From NCBI RefSeq assembly GCF_000315625.1, contig NW_005434601.1, positions 280,709 through 327,109 on the forward strand: a stretch of DNA of 46,401 nt. The letters are read 5' to 3'. The notes under the pieces are model-generated. The model was not told the origin of the DNA. It did not search any database and saw nothing but the letters and a program-made list of their open reading frames with translations. Shown here piece after piece: positions 35,874 to 46,401 of this stretch. Every line of letters begins with the position of its first letter. Position 1 is the stretch's first letter. Source of the DNA: Guillardia theta CCMP2712 (lineage: Eukaryota; Cryptophyceae; Pyrenomonadales; Geminigeraceae). Made by a program: the position numbers and the translations under genes.

Positions 35874-37366
35874 CTACTTGGATCGGGACTTGGAGTAAAT
35901 CATGGAAGGAGGGAGGGGAACCAGGACTGCGATCCACCAGAGGTTCGTCGCCAGCCATTTCGGCACTTCTCCTGCGGCTACAGCAGTCAGACGGACCCTC
36001 ACAGTCACTCGCACGCCATCACTCGTGGGCATGAGACTGTCGCGATGAAAGGCGAAGTCAAGAATCAGCGATAGGCGCTGGCCCTGCACAGCAGCTTTCA
36101 ACGACCATGCGCATGTGCCGTCGCTCACCAGGGTCAATCCCTTGGACGTTTCACCTGCGGCCAGTTGGGCTCCTGCATGGAGACTGAGCTCGTAGTCTGA
36201 CATGACAGCACGTGACCTTGCTTTCCTTTGTGATAGTCGACCTGCCTGAGACCTCTGAAGCTCCAGTGAGCGAGCAAGCTGAGGAAGGGAAGCGGCAGAC
36301 CTTGAAGACAAGTAGAGGTGATAGGCGAGGAGACACGAGATGACGATCGTCAAGATCGATGAGAGCATAAAGATGGCGAAATGCACAGCGAACCCTAACT
36401 GTAGTCGCGTGAGAGGAGGGAGGGAGGGAGGGAGGGATTAACCTCTAGCGCCCAAAAGAAATGGCTGAGCATAAGTTGAATCAGTAGGTGCATCCCTCCG
36501 TTCCCTCCTCGGATCAGCTGGTCGCTGTAGCCTGCATCCCGAGGAAGCAACTTCGAAGCTAGCTGGGCCTGGTGAAGATGAGGGGAGAGTAGGTTACATT
36601 CAGCACATACCTGGATGTTCGACCTCGCGCTCTGGAGGGTGAGGAAGGAGCAGACAGCAACAAAGAGGGTGGAGAGGGAGACCCAGAACAAGAAGAGAAT
36701 GAAATACCGATGATTTCTATCCCCCACGCAGTTGTTGATATAAAAGCAATGATGGTCCATGCCCTCCACGCAGTATCCGCATCTCCTGCAATGGTGCACC
36801 CCCTCCAGCTTGAGGACGCGACATGCCGAGCACCACTCTGGAGAGCTCTCGTATCTCTTGCTGTTGCCTTGGCTGTCTCGAGGAGAGGCTCTGCCGGGAT
36901 CCAGAGCTGCTGCCCAGAAGAAATTGCAGACTACGTTCAGCGTGAGCCACGAGGAAAAGAGGAGGAGGAGGACGCCAGGAGCACTTCCAAGCGGAACTAA
37001 GGTGGGAGCAACCAGAAGAAATCCCCCGACCACGACAAACAACGTCGCAGAGACAGCAGCGACGAGTGGGAGCGTCCTACCCAAGGAGTCCATGGTCTTG
37101 ACGAAAGTGGAGGAGGAGGAAGGAGAGGAAGAAGCAGGAGAAGCAGGGTCAACAACGGGCAGCTCAGGGACTTCGGAGGAGGGAGGAAGCTGGAGAACTT
37201 CCATGCATCCTCCACATCGCGCCATCCGCGTCACCATCATCACCTTCACCCCGCAGTTCCAGCATTGTACCTCCATCCCACCTCCTTGCCCCTTCATCCC
37301 CCCTCGTCCCCCCTCGTCCCCTCCCTTAACCCTCATCCCCCTCCCTTCCCTCTTTTTAACCCTCAT
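35874..37366 (-). CDS. DHHC-type protein S-acyltransferase with N-terminal LSD1-like zinc finger
   Basis: Two exons, 37366-36443 and 36398-35874, joined in phase across a 44-nt intron; 482 aa from the ATG at 37366 (an ATG at 37276 is an alternative start). Residues 35-54 (CWNC...CGGC) resemble an LSD1-type zinc ribbon. The Cys-rich domain follows TM1 (about 98-126) and TM2 (about 130-155): C179, C182, HHC193, C196, C199, DHHC 204-207, NNC213, with Cys207 the expected acyl-carrying residue. A DPG motif (156-158) precedes it, as is usual. TM3 is YFILFLFWVSLSTLFVAVC and TM4 opens exon 2. The family transfers palmitate to cysteines of membrane proteins at Golgi, ER or plasma membrane. The canonical TTxE after TM4 is not seen. 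The last ~110 residues are unlike known tails and may contain an unrecognised intron. The minus-strand stop lies 8 nt from the stop of the convergent Sfi1-like gene. Confidence 0.85.
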
Positions 37367-37497
37367 CCCCGCGCAGATCCTCCGGGCCCCCCTCGGGTTT
37401 TCTTGGCTTTTTGATGTTTTTTTTCAGCCGACGATTCGCCTTCTATGGGCAGCAGCTCCCGCCCTTGACTGATGCCCCTGACGCCTCTGCCTCTGCC

Positions 37498-37542
<45 letters not shown>

Positions 37543-37676
37543 ATCAAGCACTTGGGCTTTTCTTGGTTTCATTTGCAAGATTTGATCTGACTTGACTTCG
37601 ACAGGCCAACACGTTTTGAGTCCATCACAACATGTCAAGAAATAGATAATCAAACGTGACCTCCAGGCGCGTCAGA
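37367..37676. promoter_or_regulatory. Divergent intergenic region with (CTG)13
   Basis: 310 bp separate the ATGs of the divergent DHHC and cadherin-like genes, so both promoters should lie here. A CTG run occupies 37499-37537. No TATA box or other specific element can be assigned by eye. Confidence 0.5.
37499..37537. repeat. (CTG)13 microsatellite
   Basis: Thirteen exact CTG units, preceded by a TCTGCC-type imperfect repeat, in the divergent intergenic region. It is probably in the 5' untranslated or promoter region of one of the two genes. Confidence 0.95.
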
Positions 37677-40600
37677 ATGCTTGAAAGAAAGCTCTCATCG
37701 CGAGCTCCTCATATTCTTCTTATTCATTTACTTCTCTTGCTCTGCATCCAAAGCGCTTCATCTCAAGACGGCAACTTCCTTTTCAACGATAACTACTGGA
37801 ACATTCCTACCGGGAGCCCAGGGCAGTGTGTTGGCACGGATTGTCAAAAGTACGTCTGCGCGAATAAGCCTGAGCAGCCATACTGCCGTGGGTGCAGCGG
37901 CAACCCTACAGCGTTCAATGTCGAGCCAAAAGATTGCTTGGAGAGCGACCCGAACGCGCAATGCTCAACTTGCATCGCATCCTGCCTACCGTATACGACT
38001 GGATGGGAGAATTACGTGCCTGTCGCCGGGTTCCGACAGGAACCGTTTCACTGTCGTAGTAGCGGGGATGCCTGCGCTGGGAGCTGCGTGAACTCCTGGC
38101 ACAAGTCATGTTCTATGTCGGGGATCAATGACTGCCCGGCGGGAGACGTCTGTGTAGGAGGAGAGTACGTGTGCTTCGGTGAAGACGTGGACAACAGAAT
38201 CCCTTGCACCATCACCCACTGTGATCCAGCTCGAGTCACCTATAACCCTGCCCTCTGTGAATGCCAGAAAGGAAGATGTTTGTGGTCTTCGTCGCCGTCT
38301 GTGCAACGAGATATGGGGAACGCAAATGTGCGCTTATGAACCCTTTGATGGCATCCAGATCTGACACCTTGCTTTCAATGCAGAGCAATAAGAAATGTGA
38401 TAAATTCAATCAAGATCAAACAGCGGTCACCCGTCAACTCTGCTCGCAATGTCCCAGGTCGTTCTTTCAGTGCCCGTCGTGTCAAGGCAAGGGGATTGAG
38501 GTATCATGTCACTTGTGCTGATGCTGCTGCTGCAGTTGTGGGAACGGACCCCAAGGACTGCTTGACTGCCTGCCTGTTGGACCCTGAATGCACCGCTGTC
38601 ACCTGGAGACCCTCTAGCACCAACACCACGTGCGAGGGTCTTGCTGCAACTGACTGTCACTCACTCGCTTCATGCGCAGGAATAGCACGTGCGTCAAGGC
38701 AAACTCAGACTGCACCCTGCTAGACAGGTATGTCGCTCACTACGTATGAGCTTGCCTTTCACTGCACGAGCAGCGCTTTCCAAGAGAGTGCATACATCAA
38801 GGCCGCCACTTGGAATTTCCCTACCGAATGTCTGCCAAGGGTCGATGTGAGTAGTGACGTCCTGTGGGCTATGAGGATGAAGGCGAGGGAGGCTGACAGC
38901 CTTCCAGGTGCAAGAAGACATCATTCGCAACCCCCGCCTGGGCTTCCAGCACAAGAACGCGACCTGCCGAGCTTGTTCGCGCGTGGAGGTGAAGGAATAT
39001 AAGGGCACCTCTACGAGGCTTGACAGCAGCGCAGGTTGTGCTGAACGTGAAGTACGGGAAGTTGAACTTCGGGTTGAAAGACAACTCGCTCAAGTGCATC
39101 GGTCTGCTCTCGTGATGCCTCAGGCTCCTCCACCTTGACTTCTGTGCAGCTCCGAACTACAACCCGTTGAGAGATGGGAATCCTCCTCGCGCTGGGTGCT
39201 CGCTCACTGCGAGAGGTGAGGGAGCGAGCTGGTGAGAGCTGGGATGACGTGGCTCCAGGGCTCGACGAAGACTTCAAGCTCATCTGCCCGACATGGCCAG
39301 AGTCCGTCGCAAGTTGCAACCCCATCCTTGCGTCCAAGATCATCCCCGGCGTCAGTGACAGCGTCCAAATCTCGTTCCTGCCCAGCTGGCAGGCTAGCTC
39401 GGCAGTCTCGGGTCAGATCTCGGTCGCGTACCCTGGAGTTTCCATCACGGGGCCGTACGAGGAGGTGCTGGTGGTGCTGAGAAACATCACCTACTCCCCG
39501 ACCGACGACCAGAACTCCATGAGGATCCGGTGAGTGACATCAGGCCGACACTCTTGGCGCCTGACGACTCTGAGCAGCTCGCGCATCTACAGTGGCTCCA
39601 CGTCCCTCTCAGCGACGTGGCCCATCGGCAAGCCCTACGAGGAGCTGGTTGTCAGCGTCAACTTTGACAAGACAAACCCCAACTGCTCCGCCTGTGGAGC
39701 CTTCGGGACCTCCAGCCCGCACGTGCGGCGCTACCTGATGCACGTCCTGCCGATGAACGATCCCCCCTACATGGGGAACCCTCAAGACACTTACAAGAAG
39801 CCCAAGTACTGCAAGGCTGACGTGGCCCAAGAAGACTGTATCGACTCGTCCACGGGGCTGCCGCTGACGCTGGAGCAGTGCCATCTGTGCTACTTCGCTC
39901 CTTTCTTCACGTACGAGGGGAGCACAACCTCCATCCCCGTCTCCGGTCTCACCCTCATCGACGACGACGCGTACGAGAGCTGCACATGGGCCAACGCGAA
40001 ATGTACGAGCGCGGACACGAAGGTAAGGGGAGGAGCAGGCGGGGGGCGGAAGGAGGGAGTGATGAGGCTGGCAGATCCTAGTGAGGAACGGGGGGATCGA
40101 CCTCAACACTCGTCTCGGGCTGAGCATCTACTCCGAGACGTCGAGCTTGAAGGCCTTCACTGCCCCCATGGGCCCGACGGTCTCGGCCATCACGGTGCTG
40201 CAGTACCAGGCGTATGTGCCGGGGGTCGGGAACATCAACTACAACACGCAGAGCAACGGGAACTCGGAGAAGATCTCAGTGGCAGTGAGCGACCAGGGCT
40301 TCACCGGAGCCGTCGAGTCCAACGGAGTTCTGTCAAACGGCATCTCGCTGGAGTCTGCCATCGACATTCAGCTGACCATCGTCGCGATGAACAACCCTCC
40401 CGTAGTCTCCTTCGGCTCCGTGACGACCAACTACAGGGTGCTCGAAGACGTGCTGTCAGGCATCTCCTCCATCACTGTCGATGACAGTGACGTCGACGAG
40501 GTTGTCACGTCGGCGCTGGCGAGCAAGCTCTGGATGTCGCTGTCGATGTACGCCAACTACCTGCACAAGATCCAGCTGCTGGTCACGGTGACGCGAGGGA

Positions 40601-43600
40601 AGCTGCTCTACCAAGAGACCGCAAACTTGGTGCTGCTGAACGTGTACGAGAGTATCTACCTGACCATCAACCCTCGCTTCACCGGGCATGACGTTTGCCG
40701 CACCTCCTCGATCTACCGGAATCCCTTGGGCGAGACGACTCAGTCCTCCTACCAGGTCTCCTGCTCCAAGAGCAACATCGGGCAGCCCGGCTGCCTGCTG
40801 GGGACCGAGTCGACCTGCACGTGCAACCTCAAGGACGACTGCTCGACGCTGTCGAGGATCCTCCTGTTCCTCAACCGCACCAGCAGCACCTTCACGCAGT
40901 ACTACACTGACTTCAACTACAACATCGAATCCATGAGCGACCGCACGTGCGGCGGAGTCCCCTGGTACGCCTCCCCCAACGCCTTCTCGGTGGGCAAGAT
41001 CTGCCAGATCGATCAAGACTGCAGGGCAACCGACATGTTCAACTGCTCGACGTCAGGCGGCTGCCTCTGCTGTGCTGACCTGAACAAGACCTGCTCCTCC
41101 CATGCCGACTGCAGCTCCGTCGAGGTCGGCTCCTTGTGTGGCTGCACCTGGAACGGGCCGGCGGGGCTGCGAGCGACTGACCCAGGGACGTGCGGGCCAT
41201 GGCTGGACAGCACCAACTTCCCGCTGGCGGACACGGACGGGAACAAGAAGCTCACGCCGACCGAGCTCGCAACCTTCATCTCCTCCTGCACCTCTTCCAC
41301 CTGCCTCTACCGCGCCACCACCAAGCCCGCGGACTGTCCGACGTGCGTGGGTCAGCCCTGCACGTACATGGGGAGCGGGTCGACCTCCTGCCTGCCTCCG
41401 ATCATCGTCGAGAACGGGACAGCCGACTCGACGGTCATCGACCCGCTCAGCACGGTAGGGAGTCAGAGGATCGAAGTGTACGGGGGCAAAGCAGACATCA
41501 ACAAGGCGCTGGCAAACATGCAGTACCTGAGCAACCTCAACTACAACCGCCTCTACCGCAACCCCGCCTGCTACCCTCCTCCCCGCGAGAAGACCAAGCT
41601 CTGCCAGGCTACCGTCCCCAACTTCGACCCGACCTTCGACGACATCGACACGGTGACGGTGGAGGCGAACGACCTGGGGAACTCCGGGGGCATCGAGCGC
41701 TCGATCCAGATCAACGTGGGGGCGATGAACATCCTCGTGCAGGCAGTGAACGATCGGCCGCGAATCTCCAGCCCCTCACAAGTTCATCTCATAGAGGACT
41801 GGGTCTTCTCCTTCATTAACCCCGACCTCCTGGGAGAGGTACCACCCCCTCCTACCACCCCCTCCTACCACCACTACCTCCTCCTACTCCTGATACCACT
41901 ACCACCACTGCCTCCTCCTGCATATACTCTCCTACTCCTACCACTGCTTACTGTTTCCTCGTTTCCATCCTCCCCTCCCTCCCACACTCGCTCTCTCTAT
42001 CCCTCCTCCTCCTCCTCCTCGTCCCCTCCCCTCACCCTCCCTCCTCCTCATCCTCCTCGTCCCCTCACGCTTCCTGCAGGCTGGTCTCGCTCTCCCCGCC
42101 CCCGACTGGTACAACAACCTCATCGTCAGCCAGTGCGTCTTCGACAAGACCAGGCCAGGCGCGCCCTTCGACCCCTCCCTCGGCTCCTCCTGCGGCTGCT
42201 TCCGCGTCTGCACCTCCCCGACCGTCCAACTCTCGCAAGTCGCATGCAGCTGCACAGACACGGACTGCGACCTCAAGTGCGCAGACCAGCAGGTCAACCA
42301 AGTCGCCTCCATCCTCCGCGCCAACTTCAGTCAAGCCTCCTACACCTACGGTCGCATCGGTGATCCCATCGTGCTGAGCGATCCAGGTACCTCCTCCTAC
42401 TCCTCTTCATACTCTTTCTCCTCCTCCTCTTTCTCTTCCTCCTCCCTCTCCTGATGTGCAGCTGACTGGGGGTCAGACTACCTCGACTTTGGGTTCCTCG
42501 AGATTCAGATGGAGCTTAACATCTCCTGCAACCATGGGAGGCTCCTGCTTAACGAAGCTTTCCTCAGCCAGCGCGACGTCTTCGGTGTTCGTATCAAAGT
42601 GCAGAATTATCAAGGTAGTCCCTTACGTCCTCCTACCTCCTCCTCTATTCTCCTCCTCCTCCTTATCGTCGTCGTCGTCGTCCTCCTCCTCCTCCTCCTC
42701 GATTCTCCTCGTCTTTTCTCGTCTTTTCTCCACGTCCTTTCTCCTCCCTCCTCCTCTTTCCTTCCTCCCTCCATCCTCCTCCCGACTCACTCGTCTCTCC
42801 GCGTCCTTCCCCTCACTCTATCTCAGGCTTCGAGGTTCAGTCGCCCACCTCCACCGGCCTCTACTACACGCCCGTCGGCTCTGCCTGCAACCCCTGCGAC
42901 CTGGGCTGGAAGTGGCAGAACGGGCTGGTCGTGTGCTGCGACGTGCAGCCATGCCGGCACTGCCCGATGTGGGGGGTCGGGAATCGTTTCATCTCCATCA
43001 CCGGCAACTTGGACGACCTGAACCTGGCGCTGAGCAACCTGACGTACATCAACGACGAGAACTTCAACACGCGCTACTTCCAGTCCGAAGCGATCCTCCT
43101 GCAGCTCAACGACAACGGCGCCATCGGCGACTCGCTCGCCTCCTCCCCCAAGCTCGGCACCCTCGCTGAGATCGCGGTGTTCATCGAGTCCGTCAACGAT
43201 GGCCCGCAGATCCTCCGGCAGGTCCCCGTGCTCTCCCAGTCGATCACGCTGGGGGACGGGAGACGGTGGTGGATCTCTACAACTGGGAGAACGCGGACCT
43301 GAACGCGTCCATCAACTACATCGACGTTGACGAGGACACTATCTTCGTCTTCAACCAGTCGCACTTGTGGATCGACGACGTGGACTCTCGCGAGGCTGAG
43401 ATCATCTCCCAGCAGGTGAAGCTCAAGAACGATCCCATCACCTTCACCTGCTACCCCGGCGAAGACATCCTCGACCTCCTCCTCCTCGGCTCCCCCCAGT
43501 GCGTCCAGAATGCGCAGAAGACGGGCTACGTGTGCCAAGGAGGATACAAGAGCGGTTGCACGTGCACTGACAATTCCGACACTTCCTGCTCCGACGGCTG

Positions 43601-46401
43601 CTCCTGCACCCTCGGCTCCTGCTGCATCTCCACCTGCTCGCGCCCGGGCGTCTGTCCCGACGCGCAAGGAAAGATCGCCAAGAACCCTGGGGAGCTGCTG
43701 GTGGAGTTGTCGGTGACCAACGGGATGCTGTCGCTCTATCCGCCTGCTGGCCGCAGCCTCCTCAGCCTCACCTTCTACACCAACTCGACCCCCGTCCCCA
43801 TCAGCAGAGGAGGGCCCGCCACCGTCTGCTCGCTGCAGGCCTGCATGAAGAATCAGAGCAGCATCGTCATCGTCGGAGTCCTCGCGGAGGTTCAGAAAGT
43901 TTTCTCGCAGAGGTTCCTGAGCTACCTGGGGCTTCCCAACTACTACGGGCCTGACGTCTTGAGCGTGAGCGCTTGCTTCCTCCTGCTCCTGCTCCGCTGA
44001 CCCTAGACTCCTCCTCTCCTACTCCTCCTGTCCTCCTTCCTCCCTGTCTGCTCCTCCCTCCCTTGTCTCTCTCCCCTCCCTTCCTCTTCGTTGCTTCCTC
44101 CTCCCTCCCTCCTTTTCTCCTCTATCAGGTGTGGGTGTCGGACCAAGGTTTCACGGATCAGAGCTTCAACGACTCTCTGACTGCCTCCTACCTCCTCCCC
44201 ATCAACGTCATGCCTGTCAACGACGCTCCGACCATTCAAACGCCCAACGAGGTTCTCAACTACGACATGAATCAGGTCTGCTACGTTGACTTCATGGCCG
44301 AGTACCGCGATCCTCGCGGGCTCCTCTGCTCTCAGTTCTCCTCCTCCCTCATCCCCGACCGGGCCGGAGCTCCGCGCATTCTCTTCAGTGACGTTGACGT
44401 GCGGGCAACGGCGTTGGGGAACGTGACGCTGACGATTGAGATCCAAGCGAAGCAGCCAGGGAGAATTTTCTTCAACGAGACACTTCCTCGCATCACCTAC
44501 CTGCAGTACCGCAATGAGCTTGACTACACCGTCGTCGTCCTCAACGGGAAGATCGACGACATCAACACCCAGATGCTCGTGAGACCATGCCAACAACTCC
44601 TTCTCCTTCTCCTCCTTCTCCTCCTTCTCCTCCTTCTCCTCCTGCCTCTGTTTTCTGCTGCCTCCTTGCTCGTCCCGACGACTCTGACCTTCTCCCCTAG
44701 ACCATGAGGTTCGACCCTGAGGCAGCCTTCGCGGGCTACGCGCCTCTCAGCGTCTATATTAGCGACAACGGCAACTACGGGGGAGATCACTGCATGGAGG
44801 AGACGGGAGTCTGCCGGGACTTCACCTTCACCTGCCCCACCACCTCCTGCCCCTCCTCCTTCACCCGCGTCCCTGACCTCTGCCTGCTCTCCTCCACCCG
44901 AGGCTGCATGAAGTGGCTCCTCTACCCCAACCTGCCTCACTTCGTCTACCCCAACCGCGCGAGGTCGACCAGGAGCATCGTCGACCTCTCGGTGGGAGCT
45001 GCTGCGTCCTGCCAGCTGAACGAGGCGATCAACGACTCGGCCAAGTGCTTCGAGTGCGGCAAACTAGCAGGATGCAATTGGTGTCCCTCCTTCTGCAACG
45101 GGAAGGGAAAATGCATGATAGGTGACGGCTCCTTCCTCCTCCTCCCTCCTCCCTCCACCCTCCTCCTTACCCCTTCCTCCTCTCTCCTTCCTCCCTCCGT
45201 TTCCTCATCTTCTTCTCCTTTCGCTGCTTTCCCCTGCTCTTCTCACCTCTCGCTCAGGCAAGTCAAGTCCCACCTATGAGATGTGCCCCAAAGGCGCCTT
45301 CAGGGCCTACGGTCAGTGCTCAGACACTGCCGGCAGCAGCAAGATCCTTCCTGCCCTCATCGCCGTTGCCGCTGCCCTCGTCCTCCTCCTCGTGACCTTC
45401 ATCTTCCTCCGGTGGACTCAGAGGCGCTACGGAGGCTTGAGGAAGTACCTCGTGAGGAAGCAGGAGGAGGCGACTCGCGTCATCACCGAGCTGAACCTCG
45501 CGACCCCCTCGGACGCGCGATGGATGGAGTTCTTCTTCCAGCTCACCCTCTTCGTCCTCCTCGGCGTGTGGGCTGCTGGTCTATTCCGGCAGACGTCCGC
45601 CTCCTACCCAGCTGAGTTCTTCTTGGACGCCACCAGCTGGCTCACCCTCGACCTCGACTACTGCAGCGTTCGCTTCCTCCCCGCCCGCAACTTCCCGGAG
45701 CCCGAGCACTCCATCTCCTTCGCCAAGGTCCGCATCGCGCTCTCCTCCGACCCTCAGGTCGTCCTCAACGCCGACATCTGCACCGAGCACACGACCCTCT
45801 ACGTCAACAACACCAAGTCGGAGGCGACCAGGTACCAGCGCTACCACTGCAGGATGCAGGTCATCGTCCCCGAGTCCTTCGTGCTGCCTCGCATAGAGAT
45901 CAAGGAGCACAGCTCTCTCAACTTCCCCTCCTCCGTCCGCGCGGGCTCCATGGACCCTGACACCCCCAACTTTGGACTCCGGCTGGGGCCCAACAGCTTC
46001 TCCCTGCTGGGGCAGAACATGCAGGTGAGGCTGCAGAACTTCAGCGCCAAGACGTTCGAGCTCAAGTTCGACCATGGCTCCCTCGTCGCCACCGACTTCT
46101 CTACCGCCGACAGCGCGAGAATGCAGACGTCCGACGCGAACTTGATCGTGACGACGAGTAGGATGACGACCGTGCGGTTCTTTCAGCCCAGCGCGAACCA
46201 GGTGTGCCTAACCGCCGCTAACAACTCGCTCTACGTGGACGGAAACTGCAAACAGAGCTGCGACTTCATGACCATCAACAGCACAAGCAGAAGAAACTTG
46301 AGGGTAGGAAATGTCCTCCTCTCTTCCTCCTCCTCCTAACACTCCTCTATTCTCCTCCTCCTCCTTCTCCTGTATTCCTCCTCCCCTTCCTCCTCCTCTC
46401 C
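37677..46401 (+). CDS. Large secreted/membrane protein with cadherin-like (tandem-95-type) repeats, partial
   Basis: ATG at 37677 with a signal peptide (ILLIHLLLLLCIQSASS). Phase-consistent exons: 37677-38327, 38384-..., ...-38727, 38774-38846, 38908-38988, 39035-39101, 39150-39215, 39259-39529, 39578-40022, 40075-41838, 42080-42386, 42462-42614, 42827-43964, 44129-44578, 44701-45121 and 45258-46303; the next intron leaves the window. Joins within 38384-38680 are unresolved. The ectodomain alternates Cys-rich segments with repeats that contain DINKALANMQYLSNLNYN or NLDDLNLALSNLTYINDENF and end in a VND-P signature (MNDPPYM, MNNPPVV, VNDRPRI, VNDGPQI, VNDAPTI), typical of cadherin-like tandem repeats, usually Ca-binding and adhesive. 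An EF-hand-like loop lies at 41230-41265. Hydrophobic segments at about 45343-45414 and 45535-45585 are probable TMs. Exon 42827-43964 needs one extra base near 43255 to stay in frame. A cell-surface adhesion or matrix role is inferred. Confidence 0.75.
41230..41265 (+). other. EF-hand-like calcium loop in the cadherin-like protein
   Basis: The 12-residue loop DTDGNKKLTPTE has acidic or polar ligands at positions 1, 3, 5 and 12 and Leu at 8. Position 6 is Lys instead of the usual Gly. Calcium binding is plausible but unproven. Confidence 0.6.
41839..42079 (+). other. Long CT-rich intron
   Basis: GTACCACC donor, TTCCTGCAG acceptor, both phase 0. The 241 nt consist almost wholly of CCTCCTACCAC- and CTC-type pyrimidine repeats, against about 50 nt for the short introns of the same gene. 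Reading through it yields only low-complexity protein. Confidence 0.8.
42615..42826 (+). other. Long CT-rich intron
   Basis: GTAGTC donor and ATCTCAG acceptor, joining phase 1 to phase 1. It is dominated by CTC and GTC repeats. Similar but shorter CT-rich introns are 42387-42461, 43965-44128, 44579-44700 and 45122-45257. Confidence 0.8.

Overview
The window is nuclear DNA of a GC-rich microbial eukaryote. Spliceosomal GT-AG introns occur on both strands. Most are very short (about 42-56 nt), and a second class is longer and swollen by CT-rich sequence. One gene begins with a signal peptide followed by a Phe-led transit-like region, as in algae with secondary red plastids. Together with Sfi1-like and cadherin-like repeat proteins this points to an alga such as a cryptophyte (Guillardia-like). 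That assignment is inference; no rRNA or other marker gene is present.

Layout: (1) 1-4940, minus strand: an intron-rich gene whose N-terminus looks like a degenerate cyclic-nucleotide-binding domain, followed by TPR-like and coiled-coil exons; it runs off the left edge. (2) 5224-23121: a head-to-tail array of seven full units and one partial unit (basic period 2391 bp). Each unit carries a minus-strand gene for a small protein with three consecutive Zn(2)-Cys(6) clusters and an acidic, Trp-rich tail, a presumed transcription factor. Unit lengths differ only by a 33-bp start-codon-bearing minisatellite, a 104-bp duplication in copy 7, and one single-base insertion. (3) 23122-24011: the array's right flank and a 21-22-bp satellite. 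(4) 24012-25389, plus strand: a five-exon gene with a 16-Met tract and a roughly 55-residue helical repeat that I do not recognise. (5) 25576-27755, minus strand: an unknown, probably plastid-targeted protein. (6) 27756-29208: gene-poor DNA ending in a 248-bp run of Ns. (7) about 29307-35865, plus strand: a giant Sfi1-like repeat gene built from near-identical 224-codon modules, with one in-frame TAG. (8) 35874-37366, minus strand: a DHHC palmitoyltransferase whose stop lies 8 nt from the stop of the Sfi1-like gene. (9) 37677 to the right edge, plus strand: a large secreted or membrane protein with Cys-rich and cadherin-like (tandem-95-type) repeats, an EF-hand-like loop and two membrane segments.

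The genes do not form an operon or an obvious pathway. The main theme is recent local amplification at every scale: trinucleotide tracts, a 33-bp minisatellite, a 40-bp duplication covering a splice donor, a 104-bp duplication, 672/780/2271-bp coding duplications, and the 2.4-kb gene array. The array of triple Zn-cluster regulators is the most unusual system in the window. Splice sites were assigned by eye from GT/AG and reading-frame phase. They are firm where all phases agree (24012-25389, most of 37677-46303) and approximate elsewhere.
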